Below are positions 6,079 through 6,970 of a stretch of 6,970 bases of DNA, one piece after another. Under the pieces are notes generated by a model that searched no databases, was not told the DNA's origin, and saw nothing but the letters and a program-made list of their open reading frames with translations. Each line of letters begins with the position of its first letter. The first letter of the stretch is position 1. The DNA is from Actinomycetota bacterium (lineage in GTDB: Bacteria; Actinomycetota; Actinomycetes; S36-B12; UBA5976). The stretch spans positions 1 to 6,970 of the forward strand of contig JAPLBX010000106.1 of assembly GCA_026392535.1 (NCBI GenBank). Reading direction: 5' to 3'. The position numbers and the translations under genes were made by a program.

Positions 6079-6582
6079 ATGGCAGAAGAATGGGATCGAC
6101 TTTGGGCGCCGCATCGAATTGAGTACATCAAAGCGGGTGCAGCGCCTCACGTAGACGATTGTCCATTTTGCCGCACTCCGACTCTTAGTCATGATGAGTC
6201 TTTGATAGTTAAACGTGGAGAAACAGCATTCGTAATTTTGAATCTATATCCATACAACACTGGGCACTTAATGATTTGCCCTTTTCGACACTTTGGAAAT
6301 TACGACGAGGCAACTGCTGAAGAAATGAAAGACATTGCAGATTTAACAGCTCAATCAATGCGAGTTCTTAGAAAAGTCTCAGGTGCACACGGCTTCAACA
6401 TTGGGATGAACCAAGGCAGTCAAGCAGGTGCCGGCATAGTCGGGCACCTCCACCAACACGTCGTGCCTCGCTGGGTTGGGGATGCAAATTTCATGCCAGT
6501 GATCGGGAAAACCAAAGTATTGCCTCAGTTACTAAACGAAACTCGCGAACTTCTAGCACAGGCATGGGACGATGTTAGATAA
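6079..6582 (+). CDS. HIT-family protein, probable Ap4A phosphorylase/hydrolase
   Basis: A 167-residue cytosolic protein of the histidine triad superfamily. The signature GHLHQHVVPRW (122-132) gives the three histidines His123, His125 and His127; in this superfamily the middle region acts as nucleophile on nucleoside phosphates. An upstream DCPFC (27-31) supplies a Cys-x2-Cys pair that probably helps to bind a structural metal, and LNLYPYNTGHLMICPFRH (54-71) is the typical nucleotide-binding core strand region. The position between thrS and a pgsA-like gene matches Rv2613c of Mycobacterium tuberculosis, reported as a diadenosine tetraphosphate phosphorylase. The same activity is inferred here from context; a general nucleotidyl hydrolase is the alternative. 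ATG lies 8 bases after the thrS stop with AGGTG (6069-6073) as ribosome site. Its 3' end overlaps the next gene by 11 bases. Confidence 0.88.
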   Translation: MAEEWDRLWAPHRIEYIKAGAAPHVDDCPFCRTPTLSHDESLIVKRGETAFVILNLYPYNTGHLMICPFRHFGNYDEATAEEMKDIADLTAQSMRVLRKVSGAHGFNIGMNQGSQAGAGIVGHLHQHVVPRWVGDANFMPVIGKTKVLPQLLNETRELLAQAWDDVR

Positions 6583-6970
6583 CGAAAAGACACGTGCATT
6601 GGCATCCAATGTGGTTGATCCAATTGCTAAAGGACTCCTACGTTTGGGGTTAAAGGCAAATCACGTAACAGTCGTGGGGGCGTTAACTTCGAGTTTGATT
6701 GCCCTAATCACGATTCCTAACGGAGAATTTTCGATAGCACTTTTTCTGCTTATTCCACTTGTGGCAGCTGATTTGCTTGATGGGACTATGGCTAGATTAT
6801 CGAATTCGGTTTCTAAGTCTGGAGCCTTTTTAGACAGCGTTATGGACCGGGTTACCGATTTCGCACTTTTTGTTTCGTTCACGCTTTGGGCTATTTCTAA
6901 CAATGAGCAAACCACTACCTACTTGGGTTTTTCTGCCATGACAGTTAGCGGATTGATTCCTTATATCCGT
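6572..6970 (+). CDS. pgsA: CDP-alcohol phosphatidyltransferase, probable phosphatidylinositol phosphate synthase, 3' end cut by window
   Basis: The first 133 codons of an integral membrane enzyme, open to the window edge. It carries the complete CDP-alcohol phosphotransferase signature D-x2-D-G-x2-A-R-x8-G-x3-D-x3-D at residues 67-92: Asp67, Asp70, Gly71, Ala74, Arg75, Gly84, Asp88, Asp92, the metal and CDP-diacylglycerol binding residues. Hydrophobic stretches lie at about 32-49, 54-66, 97-108 and 117-131. In actinobacteria the gene directly after thrS and a HIT gene (Rv2612c, pgsA1) transfers inositol 1-phosphate to CDP-diacylglycerol, making the precursor of phosphatidylinositol and its mannosides; that specificity is inferred from position. 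Phosphatidylglycerophosphate synthase is the alternative. The ATG overlaps the HIT gene by 11 bases, which suggests translational coupling. Confidence 0.88.
   Translation, partial: MLDNEKTRALASNVVDPIAKGLLRLGLKANHVTVVGALTSSLIALITIPNGEFSIALFLLIPLVAADLLDGTMARLSNSVSKSGAFLDSVMDRVTDFALFVSFTLWAISNNEQTTTYLGFSAMTVSGLIPYIR

Noticed and set aside
6661..6915. An 84-codon open frame on the minus strand near the right edge
   Set aside because: The plus strand here encodes the full CDP-alcohol phosphotransferase signature, which is decisive.
1..6970. Mobile element, CRISPR, prophage or toxin-antitoxin signals
   Set aside because: No spaced direct repeats, transposase or integrase motifs were seen. Although tRNA genes can be integration sites, the genes beside them are housekeeping.

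Overview
The window looks like a stretch of an AT-rich, compact actinobacterial chromosome. The reasoning is mostly by gene order. A Gly(GCC)-Cys(GCA)-Val(GAC) tRNA cluster, a pabB-like/pabC pair, a PGPGW-type membrane protein, threonyl-tRNA synthetase, a HIT-family protein and a CDP-alcohol phosphatidyltransferase lie together; the last three match the thrS-Rv2613c-pgsA1 order of mycobacteria. The low GC content by eye and the very short or overlapping gene junctions would fit a streamlined freshwater actinobacterium of the acI / Nanopelagicales ('Ca. Planktophila'-like) type. That taxonomic guess is an inference and was not checked by any search.

Layout. Positions 1-247 carry three tRNA genes on the minus strand, the Val gene being cut by the window edge. 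Positions 248-346 are a short divergent regulatory region. Then all protein genes run on the plus strand. The first group (347-3925) is three overlapping genes: a PabB-type chorismate-binding enzyme, a class IV aminotransferase-fold enzyme (probable PabC) and a long protein joining a PGPGW membrane module to a complete GH13 alpha-amylase-type domain. After an 87-base gap holding a hairpin and a possible promoter, the second group (4013-6970) is thrS, a HIT-family protein (probable Ap4A-processing enzyme) and the start of a phosphatidylinositol-phosphate-synthase-like gene that leaves the window.

How they work together. PabB and PabC would make 4-aminobenzoate from chorismate for folate, given a glutamine amidotransferase encoded elsewhere. 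The fused amylase is predicted to be held on the outer face of the membrane and to cut alpha-glucans there; its link to folate genes is positional. ThrRS charges tRNA-Thr and, like other synthetases, can make Ap4A as a by-product, which the neighbouring HIT protein could break down. The last gene would make an inositol phospholipid precursor.

The two things most worth a second look are (1) the in-frame fusion of a PGPGW membrane protein to a GH13 enzyme, with a third, signal-peptide-like hydrophobic segment between them, and (2) a 51-base in-frame tandem duplication inside thrS, just before class II motif 1, whose copies differ at two bases, both changing amino acids. I see no CRISPR array, insertion sequence, prophage gene or obvious defence system.
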